Origin: Aselliscus stoliczkanus
Lineage: Eukaryota; Chordata; Mammalia; Chiroptera; Hipposideridae
Reading direction: 5' to 3'
Length of the DNA: 64,000 nucleotides
Assembly: GCA_033961575.1 (NCBI GenBank)
Contig: CM066730.1
Span: forward strand, 137,047,523 to 137,111,522
The notes under the pieces: generated by a model
Databases searched by the model: none
What the model was told of the DNA's origin: nothing
What the model saw: the letters and a program-made list of their open reading frames with translations, nothing else
Made by a program: the position numbers and the translations under genes
Part shown: positions 22,690 through 34,554 of the stretch, one piece after another
Layout: every line of letters begins with the position of its first letter
How positions within the stretch are numbered: position 1 is the first letter of the stretch

Positions 22690-23140
22690 ACAAAGCACTG
22701 CGAAGAGTAGAATGCAGTAACAGATGACCACAAAGACTTGGGTTTTTGAGAGTTTGAGCCTATGAATTGCATTATTTGAGATTCCTTGCTGGTTGCCTTC
22801 TGATTGGGTTTGGCCAATGAGACATTGGTGGGCAAGAGGAGAGAGAAGTCTCCCCTGTTTTAATGTTCCACATCTGATAATAGCTGTATTCCTCTGGGTC
22901 ACCCCTTTTTCTTCAGTGCTCCTGTCCTCAGTGAGCTCTGGTGGCAGTCTTCATATATTCTCTTCATCCCTACAGCCATAGGGGGAGGGGGTTTCACTGC
23001 TTTTAGCTGTGCTGGCCTCATGGCACCTCATCGTCCCTTGTTTATTTCCTTAACTGGACCCGTACGTTTCTCAGTAGCTTCACTAGAGTCTCCCCATTTG
23101 AATCATCTGGAAATGCATTATGTCTCCTGCACTGACCCTG
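22690..23140. other. possible old LTR fragment or unique sequence
   Basis: It contains TTGGGTTTGGCCAATGAGAC and GGGCAAGAGGAGAGAGAAGT, which recall the CAAT-box part of several old mammalian LTRs. Boundaries are not visible. Confidence 0.3.
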
Positions 23141-23224
23141 AATGACAGAGACTGTAGCCAACGGGCAATGGGAACATGAAGACTGAGAGATTTTAACTGG
23201 CAGCAAAGCCTATACATGCCATCT

Positions 23225-23410
23225 TCATAAATAACAATGATGAGAGTTATACTTCTCACTCATAATTATTGGCACTTTATAATTTATGAAGTACCTTCAC
23301 ATAAGTTATATCATTTTAGTCAAGAAATAATCCCAAGTGGTAGGTACTATTGACATTTTAGATGAGCAAACTGAGGCTCAGAAAAGTTAATTTGCCCAAG
23401 GTGTTTCCGT
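23225..23410 (-). repeat. MIR SINE fragment
   Basis: GGTAGGTACTATTGACATTT, AGATGAGCAAACTGAGGCTC and AATTTGCCCAAGGTG. Confidence 0.85.
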
Positions 23411-23930
23411 CGACACAGCTGCACCTCCGGACCCAGGCCTCTTGAGACCAAGGCCAGCATTCTGACTACTGTACCTCGCCTGCTTCCCATTAGTTAGTGA
23501 GATGACAGGAAGCCTTTCTGTGTAAAGTCTCCTGCAGTGGGCAGGCGAAGAACATCTAAATCTTGTCAGGAATCCCCAAGGACTCAGTACGTCTCTCACA
23601 TAGATTCACATGAAACAAAACTTCCGTCCACCTCCTGGGACCTGGCTCACTGTGTGTAGGTTGAAGAAGACTAATAAAGCATGCCAACTTTGCGAACAAT
23701 ATCAGTATAGAATGGGAATTGATAAAAGGCCTCAGGGGGATGAAAATAACTGGACGAAGTACTAAAAAACATCCCACAATGCTAACGGATCATGCTGATG
23801 ATTTCATTGGGCTTATTCTTTGGGTCTGTAACCCTTTTCCAACCTAGTGCATGTTTCCCATAGGAACTGTCCCTAAACTGAGCCACTTATTTGAGAAATG
23901 CTTATTTCTCAAAATCCCTACTAGCTGACT
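23411..23930. other. unassigned unique sequence
   Basis: No recognisable element. Confidence 0.4.
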
Positions 23931-23934
23931 ATAG

Positions 23935-24110
23935 ATTCGGATTCAGTAAGCATCTTTTGAGGTCCTACTCTGTGCCAGATGTTCTCACATGCATGATCTC
24001 TTTTTAATTCCTCTAGCAGCCCAGAGGTGAGGTGTCTTGGCTCACAGCTATAGGGCTGGGGAGAGGGGAGAGTGAAACCCAGGCCTCCTGGTTCTTTTCA
24101 GAACACTAGT
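23935..24110 (-). repeat. MIR SINE fragment
   Basis: TCCTACTCTGTGCCAGATGT, CTAGCAGCCCAGAGGTGAGG and GTGAAACCCAGGCCTCCTGG. Confidence 0.7.
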
Positions 24111-24710
24111 CCCTCAATTCTGCTTCCACAGGAAGCAGTTTTGGCAGTTTCTTCTCCTTTATTTTCTTTTCTTTAGATATGCCCAGTGGAAACTGAAAAG
24201 AGGAATCAAGCCCATGTTGTTGAATCTGTTGATTCAGTCTGGAGGTGTGTGGAGGGAGCTCTGCTGAATAAACAGGGAATAGAGCTGGTTTATGAAGGTT
24301 TACATTGTACAAAACCGAAGTTTTCCTCCCGTCTTTCCCTAGGTGCTTAGAAATAAAGGGGGAGACCTGAACTTATTTTTTGGGTTATGAAGAAATAGTC
24401 CTGGAAAACCTCCCCACTAAAAGCAGCCCCTGAGGGGTTGTGTTCTAGTCCGATGCTTCAGCCTGTGTTAATGCCTCCCCAAGGGGTCACTCTGACAACC
24501 GTGATCAATATAACCTAGCGATTGCTCTTCTTATTATTGTTTTTTGCCTACATTATTAGAATAATGTACCCAGTGAGATATTGTGATTTATAAGAAATAC
24601 ATATTTGGCCATTTAGATAATCAAAATATATGTCTCATATATATTTGGTCTTTGTCCATAGTTCCTGGCTTACAGATCCCAAAACCCTTAGAATTTCCAA
24701 TAATAAGAGT
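24111..24710. other. unassigned sequence
   Basis: No gene or repeat was recognised. Confidence 0.4.
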
Positions 24711-24714
24711 GACA

Positions 24715-25440
24715 AAGGTGTCTCTTGTTATGTTAATGAGGTGACTTTTGGACCACATTTAAGGGTGGGGACTAGTTGCCAGGAGAATGGACCAGGTAAT
24801 TGAAGAGTTGGAACTTTCAGTGCCACCCTCAGACCTCTTGGGAGGGCAGAGGGGCTGGAGTCTGAATTGATAGCCAACGATTTAATCAACTATGCTTTTA
24901 TAATGAGGACTCCAGAAAAACGCCAAAGTAGAGGGTTTGGAGAGCTTCTGGGTTGGTGAACATGTGGAGATGTGGAGAGTGGCAGGCTCCAAGAGAGCAT
25001 GGAAGCTCTGCATGCTTTTCCTATACCTTGCCTGGTGCATCTCTTCCATCTGGCTCTTCCTGAGTTATATCCTTTTATAATAAACCGGTGATCTAGTGAG
25101 TAAAATGTTTCTCTGAGTTCTGTGAGCCGCTCCAGCAAATTAATCAAATCCAAGGAGGGGTCATGGGATCCTCTGATTTATAGCCTGCCAGTCAGAAATA
25201 CAGGTAACAAATTGGGCTTGCAACTTGCATCTGAAGTGGAGGGCAGTCTTGTGGGACTGAGCTGTTTACATGTGGAACTTGATGCTATCTCAGTAGACAG
25301 TGTCAGAATTCAGGGGAACTGAGTTGAATGCCTGAACACCCTGCTAGTATCTGAGAACCGCGTGATTGGGTGGGGGAGGCTCCACACACACATGTTGGAA
25401 TTGGGTCTGGAAAACCAAAATAACCAGCCTCAGGGTTTGT
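24715..25440 (+). mobile_element. LTR-like retroelement fossil, family not assigned
   Basis: It carries a plausible LTR order: CAACTATGCTTTTATAATGA (TATA-like), GGAGAGCTTCTGGGTTGGTG, TTCCTGAGTTATATCCTTTT, AATAAACCGGTGATCTAGTG (poly(A) signal context) and GAGCCGCTCCAGCAAATTAA. It ends with a diverged R/U5-like part. It has no internal gene sequence. I recognise the phrases as a common mammalian interspersed repeat but cannot fix the name. Confidence 0.55.
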
Positions 25441-25476
25441 ATCCTTCCTGATAACTAATGGTTCATCCAGACAGTC

Positions 25477-25667
25477 ATTTTTATTTTATTTTATGGACAG
25501 TTTTTAAAATTAGTTTCAGGTGTGTAAAACAACGTAATAGTTAGACATTTATACCCTTCACAAAGTCTAACCCCCCTCCCCCAATCTACTACCTCTCTGA
25601 CATCATATATATCTGTTACAGTTCCACTGACTCTATTCTCTATGCTATACTCCACATCCTGTGTGGG

Positions 25668-25730
<63 letters not shown>

Positions 25731-25760
25731 TAGTTGACATTCAGTATTATATGATAGCTT
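25477..25760 (-). mobile_element. L1 3' UTR fragment, minus strand
   Basis: TTTAAAATTAGTTTCAGGTG, TAATAGTTAGACATTTATAC and TCCACATCCTGTGTGGGAAA match the order of the 3' UTR of the L1 at 50.1-50.4 kb. A (TA)28 array has expanded inside it. Confidence 0.8.
25671..25726. repeat. (TA)28 microsatellite
   Basis: Perfect 56-base TA array inside an L1 3' UTR; it can extrude a cruciform. Confidence 0.98.
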
Positions 25761-25859
25761 AAACTAGGCAGTGGCAATGGAGATGCAGAGAAAGGAACTG
25801 TTGAATAAACATCTAGATTATTTAGCGTGGAATTCAAATCTTCTCAGTTTGAACCCAAC

Positions 25860-26120
25860 TTGTTTTATAACCTGCTTGACTCCCCTTCATGCACACTGAT
25901 TTACACTTGCACCAAATTGTCCAAGCTCCTGGAACACACCACACCTTCATGCCTCTGTGAGTTTTTCCCGCAATAAACTCCCATTCTTTTCCATTTGAGG
26001 AATGCCTGTATTTATTTTAGGACCCATTTCAAAGTTCATCATCTTTCATAGCTTTGCCTGATCCCCTCTCCCCTCATCCCTGCAACTCTAGAACTGATCA
26101 CTTCTTTTTGTGTGCTCTAT
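25860..26120 (+). repeat. L2 LINE fragment
   Basis: TGTCCAAGCTCCTGGAACAC, GAGTTTTTCCCGCAATAAAC, TTGCCTGATCCCCTCTCCCC and CACTTCTTTTTGTGTGCTCT. Confidence 0.6.
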
Positions 26121-26129
26121 AGGTAGTAA

Positions 26130-27050
26130 CGTCTTACCTCTTGTGCAGAGCTTGCCACTTTATAGAAAGAAAGCTTTGCGCATTCCTGACACTGATAAAC
26201 TCTCCTCAAGGGAGATGGTTGTTCCAAAGTGGTTCTCAGTGGAAGTTAACGCCTGACTAAGAGATTGAATTCTCATTCTATATGTGGAAGATTGTGGGAT
26301 TTGATCATTCTCAGACCCTCACAAAGCATTCCAGATTGTGGTTACAACATGGCAATTTATATCTTTGCTCTCAGATAGGACCAAATGTTGGCTGGATGCC
26401 TAACAATATAGTGGACATAAATTAACAGTGGAGCAATTTACAGTCTGTCATGTCTTATTGCTTAATGAATTTGTCAAAAATCATATTACTCTGAAAATTA
26501 TGGCAAGCAGTGTCCATGGGGCTTCCGTCTTTAAAAGTGTGATTGTTCCAGCCTCACTCAAACAAAACTGCCTCACTACTTTCCTCTTTTTAATGTAAAC
26601 ACTAGAACCTCTGAGCACTTCTATTTATTTATCAAATCTCTGTTGACTTTCACTTTGTCTTAGGACCACCAGGGATGACCTTGGCCAGTTTGCAAATCCC
26701 CAGCTCCAGTCCACCTGCTGTCAGAGCCAAATAGGATTTAGAAGTCTCTCTTAAACTCCTGATTCTATGCTAATATGATGTCATCCATTTCTGGCTGGTG
26801 CTCACCCCACACTTTATTATTCATTTTTCAAATAAAGCTAAAGCCTTGTCCTCTATTATGAGGGCACCGAGCAGAATTTCCTTTTAGCTCTGCCCCAACT
26901 TCTCTCCTATCTTTCTTCCTCCTGTTCTCTTCCTTTTCCCTATCCACTTGCTCCCCAAACCTCTCCCAACAGTTGTTTCCCTGTTTCTCACTCTCCTTTG
27001 AGTGATGCAATTTCACAGTGTAAAGCTTCAGATACACTTCGGTTTCTCTA
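26130..27050. other. unassigned unique sequence
   Basis: AT-leaning and repeat-free as far as I can read. Possibly conserved non-coding around 26160-26560, but nothing shows that directly. Confidence 0.4.
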
Positions 27051-27054
27051 GCAT

Positions 27055-27127
27055 TGCTTTCATTATTTGTAAAACGGGAATAATAACAGCCAACTCACTG
27101 GGCTAATGTTAGGATTAGAGTGCCTGG
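27055..27127 (+). repeat. MIR SINE fragment
   Basis: ATTTGTAAAACGGGAATAAT, TTAGGATTAGAGTGCCTGGC. It runs directly into an (ATCC)n array. Confidence 0.7.
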
Positions 27128-27180
27128 CATCCATCCATCCATCCATCCATCCATCCATCCATCCATCCATCCATCCATCC
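27128..27180. repeat. (ATCC)n microsatellite
   Basis: About 13 tetranucleotide units that start at the MIR end and continue into a CATTCATTTA-containing repeat. Confidence 0.97.
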
Positions 27181-27184
27181 TTCA

Positions 27185-27330
27185 AAACTCATTCATTTAT
27201 TTTATAAATATTGTTTGAATACTTACAATGGGTCAGGCTTAATGCTTGATATTTCGGATACATACGTGAATTCTAGACTATTGTTAAGGACCTTGGAGTC
27301 TGGGAGGATGGACAAATTACAAGATAACTA
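27185..27330 (+). repeat. ancient repeat fragment, unassigned
   Basis: AATACTTACAATGGGTCAGG, GAATTCTAGACTATTGTTAA: the same old family type suspected at 4145. Confidence 0.35.
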
Positions 27331-27689
27331 AAAACTAATGTGGGAAGTTTAGTGATTGAGACATGCTCAGACAAGATGACAGTTTCCCAGTGAACTTGAC
27401 AGGGCTCCTGGGAGGTATGTGGATGGCTGCCAGGGCTCTGCTCTGGGTGGGGGGAGGACTACCCTAAGGTTTGAAGCCGTAGTTAATACTCAAAAATGAT
27501 GATGCCTCTGCTGGTGGGATCCACAGCTCTGGCACCAGTACTTCTGGTTACTATTATCACCTTTCTCTATTAGTTTCTATCCCTTCTTTATCTCTGCTTC
27601 TCTTTCAGTTTCTTTCTGCATGTTTCTCTCTGTTTTTCTCTTTGTAGTTCGCTTTTCTCATTTCACACCCTGTGTATCTTATAATTCTT
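27331..27689. other. unassigned unique sequence
   Basis: Nothing recognisable; pyrimidine-rich around 27590-27650. Confidence 0.4.
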
Positions 27690-28190
27690 TTGGGAGCATG
27701 TAACTATGGATTAACTGATGGCTGATTAAAACACAATTGGACCTTTTTATTACGTGTTTTTCCTAAGGAAACATTGCTTCAATGGCACCTGAACATATGG
27801 AAGACTCTGGGTTGCAAACCAGTGGGGGCTGCCCCATGGAGGTGGCAGATGCCCCCGGGCAGCTCCCTGGCTCATCCTGTGATCTGTCTGGTTGGCCAAA
27901 TGGAAGCAGGCCAGCCACCTAACAGTTAACTGTGATTCTTTTTTCCCCCATTTCATTTCAATCTCTTTGTTCCATGCAACCAAAGAGCTAATGGCTGGCG
28001 AATTTATTATGACCCATTGTTTGGCTTGTGGAATAAACCAATTCTTCCCTTTTCTGTGTTCTGACTCCCCCTTTTGTCTGCAATTTTATTTTACGGTTCT
28101 TTTTGTACACATCCAACACATGCTGAGGTTATTGAAAAGCACAAATTACACAGAATTCAATTTGCATATCTATTGAGGGTCCAATCCCAG
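27690..28190. promoter_or_regulatory. putative conserved non-coding enhancer (SOX/POU/homeodomain sites)
   Basis: A repeat-free block. Sites visible: GGATTAACTG (near 27708) and GGCTGATTAAAAC (27720-27732), CTTTGTTCC at 27965-27973 (SOX-like), AATTTATTATG at 28001-28011 (Hox/Cdx-like), CCATTGT at 28014-28020 (SOX core on the complement) and a perfect octamer ATTTGCAT at 28160-28167 (POU). Co-occurrence of SOX and POU sites is typical of developmental enhancers. Conservation cannot be seen here. Confidence 0.35.
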
Positions 28191-28454
28191 AGTCCTTAGT
28201 GAGGCAAAATGCCCATTGACTCTTACCTCCTTTACTCTGCTCCTTCTTGGCACCAAAACCTGCAGACTGCCCCTCTGCTGCTCCTAGCAGGTCTGGCAAA
28301 TGGCTCCTCGAATAGTTTAAACAGAATCACGCCACAGAGGACAACGAGTTGGGCTTTTGCAAAATTCTATCAAAGTCACTCAGAGTATCTTAGTGGGCAA
28401 GGTGGAGAATGAAAGTACTGATGACAGAAAAGTGGAGTCGATTTAATACTGGTG

Positions 28455-28805
28455 TGACTGGAAAACTACAGGTGTTGGAGTCACACAGGGTTATATGTAA
28501 ATCTCTGCTGTGCTTTAAAAATAATTAAACTTTTAATTTTGAGATAGCTGTAGGTTCATATGCAGTTGTAGGAAATAGTACAGAGAAACCTCATGTACTC
28601 TATACCTGGTTTCTTCCATCATTTGCTTTTGCTTTTGACCTTGAACAAGTTATTTAATCAGGCAAAGTCTCATTTCCTCATCTGTAAAGTGGGAGTGACA
28701 ATAGTACATACCACAGTAGCATGTTTTGAAGATCATGGGAAATAACATCTATGAGACAACATAGCACAGTATTTGTATATAACCTGCCCTCAATGAACAG
28801 ATATT
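28455..28805 (+). repeat. MIR SINE split by an L1 fragment
   Basis: MIR 5' part 28470-28511 (GGTGTTGGAGTCACACAGGG) resumes at 28638 (TTTTGACCTTGAACAAGTTA, CTCATTTCCTCATCTGTAAA). An L1 piece sits between them. Confidence 0.7.
28512..28632 (-). mobile_element. L1 fragment inserted in MIR
   Basis: TTTTGAGATAGCTGTAGGTT, TGCAGTTGTAGGAAATAGTA and TGTACTCTATACCTGGTTTC, in the antisense order of an old L1 3' region. Confidence 0.65.
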
Positions 28806-29485
28806 CTCCTCAGAAATAAGTAATGGTAACGAGATAATCCTGACTAATGGAGGAATATTAACCTGGAGAGTCTCTAGCAATATTCATAGTTTTGATCTAA
28901 GTCCTGTCATGAGGAATAGCACATGTTTAAAAAGTTTCGTATAAAAATGATTTTATTTTGTAGAAATTAAAAACAATAGAATAATATAAAATAAATTAAA
29001 ACAAACTGTATTCCTAATACCCAGTTAAAATTATTGCTAATATTTTGTTGTATATCCCTCGTAGTTATATTTTCAACATCAAAAAATGACATCATACTTC
29101 TCCCACTCTTTTGCAACCATTATAAAAATGTAGCAGCTATTTTAGAGCTGTACGACATTGTGCAGTAAGGAATATTACATTTTATTTCATTTCAGGGGTG
29201 CCCAATGTCTTGTTGCTTGGCAATTGGTTCCTTCCTTTTCTTCTCCTCCTTTTCCTTCAACCTCTCCTTCAATTATTCTCCCTCCTCTTCTTCTTTCTCT
29301 TCCTTCTTTTTCTATTTATAAATATATCTGTGTTAAACATCCTTGTACACAAATTTTTTGCTCATCTATGATTATATTTCCTTAGAGTCCATTTCTAGGA
29401 GTAAATGCTTATGGCTCAAAGGCTCTGAACATTTTATGGGTTTTGATACATAGTAAGCACCATTATTATCAATTATTTAGATCAG
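28806..29485. other. unassigned sequence
   Basis: AT-rich, with a pyrimidine-rich tract at 29230-29310. No gene recognised. Confidence 0.4.
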
Positions 29486-29486
29486 T

Positions 29487-29630
29487 GATTCTTTAATCAA
29501 GGTGTATATCAAAATTATCTGGTGTACCTTTTAAGCCTATGCATCCTCAGACGTGACCTCTGGAGATTTTTATTTCAAGGGTCTGGCACTTTTAAGATGC
29601 TCCTAGGAGATTCCCATATGCACTGGCTGA
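29487..29630 (+). repeat. MER5-type DNA transposon relic
   Basis: TCAGTGATTCTTTAATCAAG, CAAAATTATCTGGTGTACCT, AGATGCTCCTAGGAGATTCC: a diverged hAT MER5 sequence. Confidence 0.5.
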
Positions 29631-29764
29631 GATGAAGAGAGAGGTAAAAAGTCAACAAAATTTTCCAGTGACAGGAGGCTGGAAAGAAGTATGTATTAAT
29701 TAATTAATTGGGTGCTAATATCTGTTTTCCCAAGATGTCTATGTGCTGGAATAATGGAGGAATG

Positions 29765-30000
29765 TGCTGAGAGAATTTAATATATATGTTTGGAGTACTT
29801 TCTTTGAGTCCCACTGTGTTGCCACAACATATAGATTATCTTAATGGTCACAGTAACCCAAGCAGGAATTTGTTCTCCTATTTTACAGAAGGGGAACTTG
29901 AAACACCATTACTTGAAACTTGACAATGACTTACCCAAGGTCGTCATTGCAGAACCAGGTTTGGAACACAAGTCTTCTTATCTTCAAAGCCTATGCTTAT
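29765..30000 (-). repeat. MIR SINE fragment
   Basis: TCCTATTTTACAGAAGGGGA, ATGACTTACCCAAGGTCGTC and GAACCAGGTTTGGAACACAA. Confidence 0.75.
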
Positions 30001-30224
30001 TTTTTTTACACCACAAATTTTCATTGGTGAATTTAAGAGGAATCAATGCAAAGTTATGAACTTGGACTCTGAAATCCAACTGCACAAGGAACACCATTAG
30101 GAGATGTACTTTATCCAAAGCATCTGTGAGAAAGGTTTAAAGAAATGTCTCAAAGTGCAGTACAAAATCCAAAAATCCAAAGTCCGGTCCAAAAATCACC
30201 AACGATATAATTATTGAAGGTGGG

Positions 30225-30365
30225 GGGATTGTTAAAAATGCAGATTCTTGAGTTCCACCATGGATCTACTGAATTAGGATATCGATGCTGGGCCCCAGAT
30301 ATCTGCATTTCTAACAAATACCCCGGTGATTCTGATGTACACCAAAGTTTGAGACCCAGTAGTTA
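30225..30365 (+). repeat. MER5A/B-type DNA transposon
   Basis: ATGCAGATTCTTGAGTTCCA, GGGCCCCAGATATCTGCATT, CTAACAAATACCCCGGTGAT and a terminal AAAGTTTGAGACCCAGTA, in MER5 order. Confidence 0.85.
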
Positions 30366-31925
30366 GGTGTTTTAATTCAACTTGGGTTTACTATAAGTCA
30401 ATAGGGCAATATTTCTGACAAGACAAAGAAATCTTAATGTGAGCAAAATTTACATGGATCAAGGAGCAAACACACCTGCCCTGTGGAAATTACTTTTTTG
30501 AGCAACTCATTTTAAGGATGCTTAAAATTTGCATGTACACAGAGAAGAGTCAGCAAGCAGCATGGTGGGTGTACTTGATGGAGTTAAGGAAATTGTGACC
30601 ACTCAACCTGGAAGAGAAAAAACTTGTGTACCAAATAGCATTGCCATCATCCAGTTCTAGTTAAGGGATGGTATTTGCAATTTAGTATAAACCAGAACTC
30701 AACTTCTAGGAATATCAGAATTAGACATTAAACTCAAATAGCAACTTCCAGATTCCTACTTTCAATGATTATGCTAAACTACTTTTCTGTATGTTGACTG
30801 AATGAACTAGTCAATAAAAGGGCTTGTGGAAATGGCTATTTTTTTTCTTGAGTCTAGTGGAGTTTTGCTGCCATCATGCTATTTTGCTTATAAAAATGAA
30901 GTATATTGACATTCTTTTTAAGACAAGAATGAGAGTAGGACCTCTATGTCAGGTCCCTCTATGCTGAGGGAGGGTCAAATGTAGTTTTTCAGATTTCGTT
31001 GGTGTGTAGAATGGAATCTAAAAAGCAGCTCAGAACCCAGAATGCTCATGTAATTGGAATGTCCTGGGGATCCCAGCCAATCCTAAAGTACCTTGAATGG
31101 GTGGCTTTCTTTTCTCTGCCTACCTCTCTCCATGCCCATGCACCTTACTAAAAGGGCCTCCTGTATACAAGCAATTATACATGTTCTGTATGGCCTCAGC
31201 GCTTGAAACAGATCAGGGGTGACATGGAGATGGCATGCACTACATCAGCTCTCCAGGTTGTTAATATTTTGACTATCACCTTATCTTGAGGCTGAAGGGC
31301 ACTAAGCTTTATGGAGGTACCGATCACTGCTTAAACAAGAAAGAAATTCCTAAAAGCTGAAGATGACATAAACTGCTTCTTACAGTAGCTGATTTCCTGT
31401 GAGTGGGGAGGTCAAGTTCGTTGGATAAGCTCTTGCAGATGCTATAAAGAAGATGTGAATATCAATTCAGAGCATGGACAAGATTTGTGACTTTTGAACT
31501 ATTTATCTATTTATTAGTAGGGGCAGAACCATTTCTGAATGGAAATCTGAGGTGGAGGCTCAGTCCATGAAAGAGATAAAAGAGGTGCAAAGCTGGCATG
31601 TCAGGGCTTCCTTCTTACCCTCCCTTGCAGACCCCATCAGTTCAGCTGGGAACCTTCGGACTGAGGAGCTCATGTTCTGTTTAGCAGGGGAGCAGAGGCT
31701 TTCATCTCTGAGATGTCTGTGAAGGTCTTTCTCTAGCAGGAGGAAGGGCTGTCACTATAACTTGGGCCAAATGGCAGCTCCGTAGGAAGCTGAAGACTTT
31801 ATCTGTCAGGCTGCCCTCAGTCTGCTTCTGGTAGTTAAATAATCTCATGGTGCCAGAGAAGGGCTCTCACTATGGTCCCCTTCTAGGGGTGCTGCCATGG
31901 TCATCACCTCCTTTCTCAATTGTGT
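30366..31925. other. unassigned unique sequence
   Basis: No repeat or gene recognised. Confidence 0.4.
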
Positions 31926-31929
31926 CAGA

Positions 31930-32175
31930 ATGGGAGAATAGACAGAATCTGAGCTTCAGCATTAGAGAGCTGGATTTAGCCCCAGACTTGTCATTAACCG
32001 GGTGGTTAATTGGTTAATGCAGGATCCACAATCTCTCTGTAGTCTTTCTTCATCAGCAAAATAGTGATCATCGTGGCTGCTCTGCTTCATCATGGCGTTG
32101 CCAAAAGGGCCAAATGAACTAAAAAGGAAAGTGGTCTAACTATAAAATATTATACAAAGTGGGGTATTAACACAA
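31930..32175 (+). repeat. MIR SINE fragment
   Basis: CAGCATTAGAGAGCTGGATT, CCAGACTTGTCATTAACCGG, TTCTTCATCAGCAAAATAGT. Diverged. Confidence 0.5.
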
Positions 32176-32985
32176 TTCCTACAACAGATTTATATATATA
32201 TATATATACACATCTATATTATTTGAAAACGGAAAATAAAATGTTGTGCATTAACTTAAGCTCAACTATAACAGAATAGATTATGCTAACACAAGAAGGA
32301 TTGGAACAAATTAACTATAACAGTTAGTGGTGGTCTCTTTACATAAGCCCTACTTCCTACCTTATAAGGTTATTGTGAAGAAAGAGTACATGTGTAAGGA
32401 AGAACCATGAATCTGCCAAAGTTGGTTTAAATGCATTAGCTATTATATTCCTACCAGAATCCTTGAGGAACAGCTATTGGAAGCCCCTGATCATATAGTT
32501 GAGAAACAGATCCAGAAAGTGTAAGCATCCTCCTGCCCTTGGCAGTGATTGGCAGCTCCACATGAAAGGAATTGCTGACATTAGGCAGTGGTGATGGGGA
32601 AGGGGATTGTGTTATTCTGTGATGCCACTGGTGAAAATGACTTAGGTCAGATTTATCAGATAATTGTCTGATAAATACTATGGGTCTACGATGACCTTGC
32701 ACCAGGATTGGTCTCAGTCACATGCATTTATGGAGTCCCTGCTCTAAGTACGTGCTCTACGAGTCTTTGGAGAGACAGCCATAACATACCATTCCTGCTA
32801 TTATAATGTCCTCAATATTTGAATGTACAATTTCCATTTACACTTTCTCGCTGTAGCTTCTGCTTCCTTCCTCCTCTTCCCTTCTTTTCTTTCTTCAATT
32901 CTCCACCTATAAAAACCCTGCCAAAATAGAATTTAGCTATTCTTTCTCCTCTCCCTCTTTCTGTCACCCTTTGCCTGCCTTCCTC
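32176..32985. other. unassigned sequence
   Basis: A short (TA)9 array lies at 32191-32208. The rest is unique, with a pyrimidine-rich stretch at 32840-32990. Confidence 0.4.
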
Positions 32986-32989
32986 TTAG

Positions 32990-33195
32990 TAACAATTTCT
33001 TATATATTTACTATGTGCCAGACTTTGTGTTACACACTTTGTATAGACCTTCTAATTTAGTCTTCATACCAAGACTATGTAATGTTTTATTATCCCATTT
33101 AAAAAAATATATTTGGGATGTTAAGTGATTTGTTCAAAATAGCCTGTCATGGTCAGTAAATGTCTGAGCTGGCTTTCAAGCCTGGATCTTTAGAC
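32990..33195 (-). repeat. MIR SINE fragment
   Basis: TTACTATGTGCCAGACTTTG, TTTTATTATCCCATTTAAAA and AAATGTCTGAGCTGGCTTTC. Confidence 0.75.
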
Positions 33196-33439
33196 TGCAA
33201 GTACATCACACTTAACATGACATAATAGCTGCCTCTATTTAGCATGCATATATGTTTGCTGTTCCCATTGATAATCATTTGATAGACATTAAGAATAAAA
33301 GGTTCACAGCTTCTGGAAGCCACATTTTAAGAGAATTATATGTATTTGAGAATTATAAGTAAAGGTCATATGTCTTGAGATTATTTATCTTATGAGCAAA
33401 CGTAAGAATGGCTACTTACATGCTATCATTATTAAGAAC

Positions 33440-33620
33440 CTGTAGAGTTAGAAAAATTGGATTTAATTGATGAGTGACCTTGGAAATTTTATTTAGATTT
33501 GGTAATCCTCATTGATATAATGGGAGTAATAATAGTGTCAAACATATGGTAATTCTAGTGATTCAAAGCACAGCATAATTCATAGTATATAGTAAGTGCT
33601 AAATATAATTTTTGTTGTTT
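33440..33620 (+). repeat. MIR SINE fragment
   Basis: GATGAGTGACCTTGGAAATT, GGTAATCCTCATTGATATAA, TGGGAGTAATAATAGTGTCA and GTATATAGTAAGTGCTAAAT. Confidence 0.7.
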
Positions 33621-34550
33621 TTATTGTTATGACCATAATTGAATCTTTAATGCTTTTCAGGTACTCTCAGGGGTTTCGGAAAAGATGCTGTCATTCTTCA
33701 TTCTTTTGTACTCAATAAATGTAGAATGAATGAAAATTTGGTGTTATTCAACACTATTAGAAGAGAATGTCTTTTCCTTATACCTTGCCCTATGCATGTT
33801 CTTCATCTCTTTCTTATGGAATTACTCTGTCCCAAGAGGGGTGTCAAGACTTTATGAAAAACTTAGGTAAGAACAACTGGCAATGCTCTGTTGTTGTTTT
33901 TCTTCCTCTTTGGAAGAAGCAGGGCCACTTTCCTGCAGTTGATTTCTCTTCTGGTTAGTCACACTATGAGTCCTACCTGAGCATACGTCCCCTGACTAAC
34001 GATGCTGTAACTGAGCCTAAGTTGCCAGGTTTTTATTTTCAGTGTAAGGAAAGCCATTTTGGTTCTCATGTTAGTGTTCATCTTCCAACATATCAGTACA
34101 GGCAGAAAAGTTGACCTTTTGACCTTCATCTGCCACTGTTTTGCTTATTTTTCAATGTGTTCAGGACTCAGGAAGAGAAGAGTGGTGTTATTTATTGTGG
34201 GCTCCCTCAGAGACTCCTAATAAGCACTTTTTAGTTAATTTGTCAATAATTTATTAAACAAGTCAGTGAGGCCATATTGCAAGGAGTTGATAAGTCCAGA
34301 TTGAGAAGGGCTTACAGCGATGTGGGAAAGTCAGGACTTACCCAGTGGAAACTCAGGGCCCCCAGATGACAATGTGGATGGTGCAGTCAAGCCAGGGAAA
34401 GACAAAAAGTAGAATCGGCACAGGCTGGAGTTGGTGGGGAGTTGGGTCTGACATGATGTGTGGAAGGATGAATAAGATTGGGTCATTCAAGAATATTTGG
34501 CAGGCCTTCCAGAGAGCTAGAGAAACAGTACTAGCATCAAGGAAATGACT
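33621..34550. other. unassigned sequence, short LTR-like patch
   Basis: 33770-33830 resembles part of the LTR-like fossil at 24715 (CCTTATACCTTGCCCTATGC). Otherwise unique. Confidence 0.35.
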
Positions 34551-34554
34551 AGAC

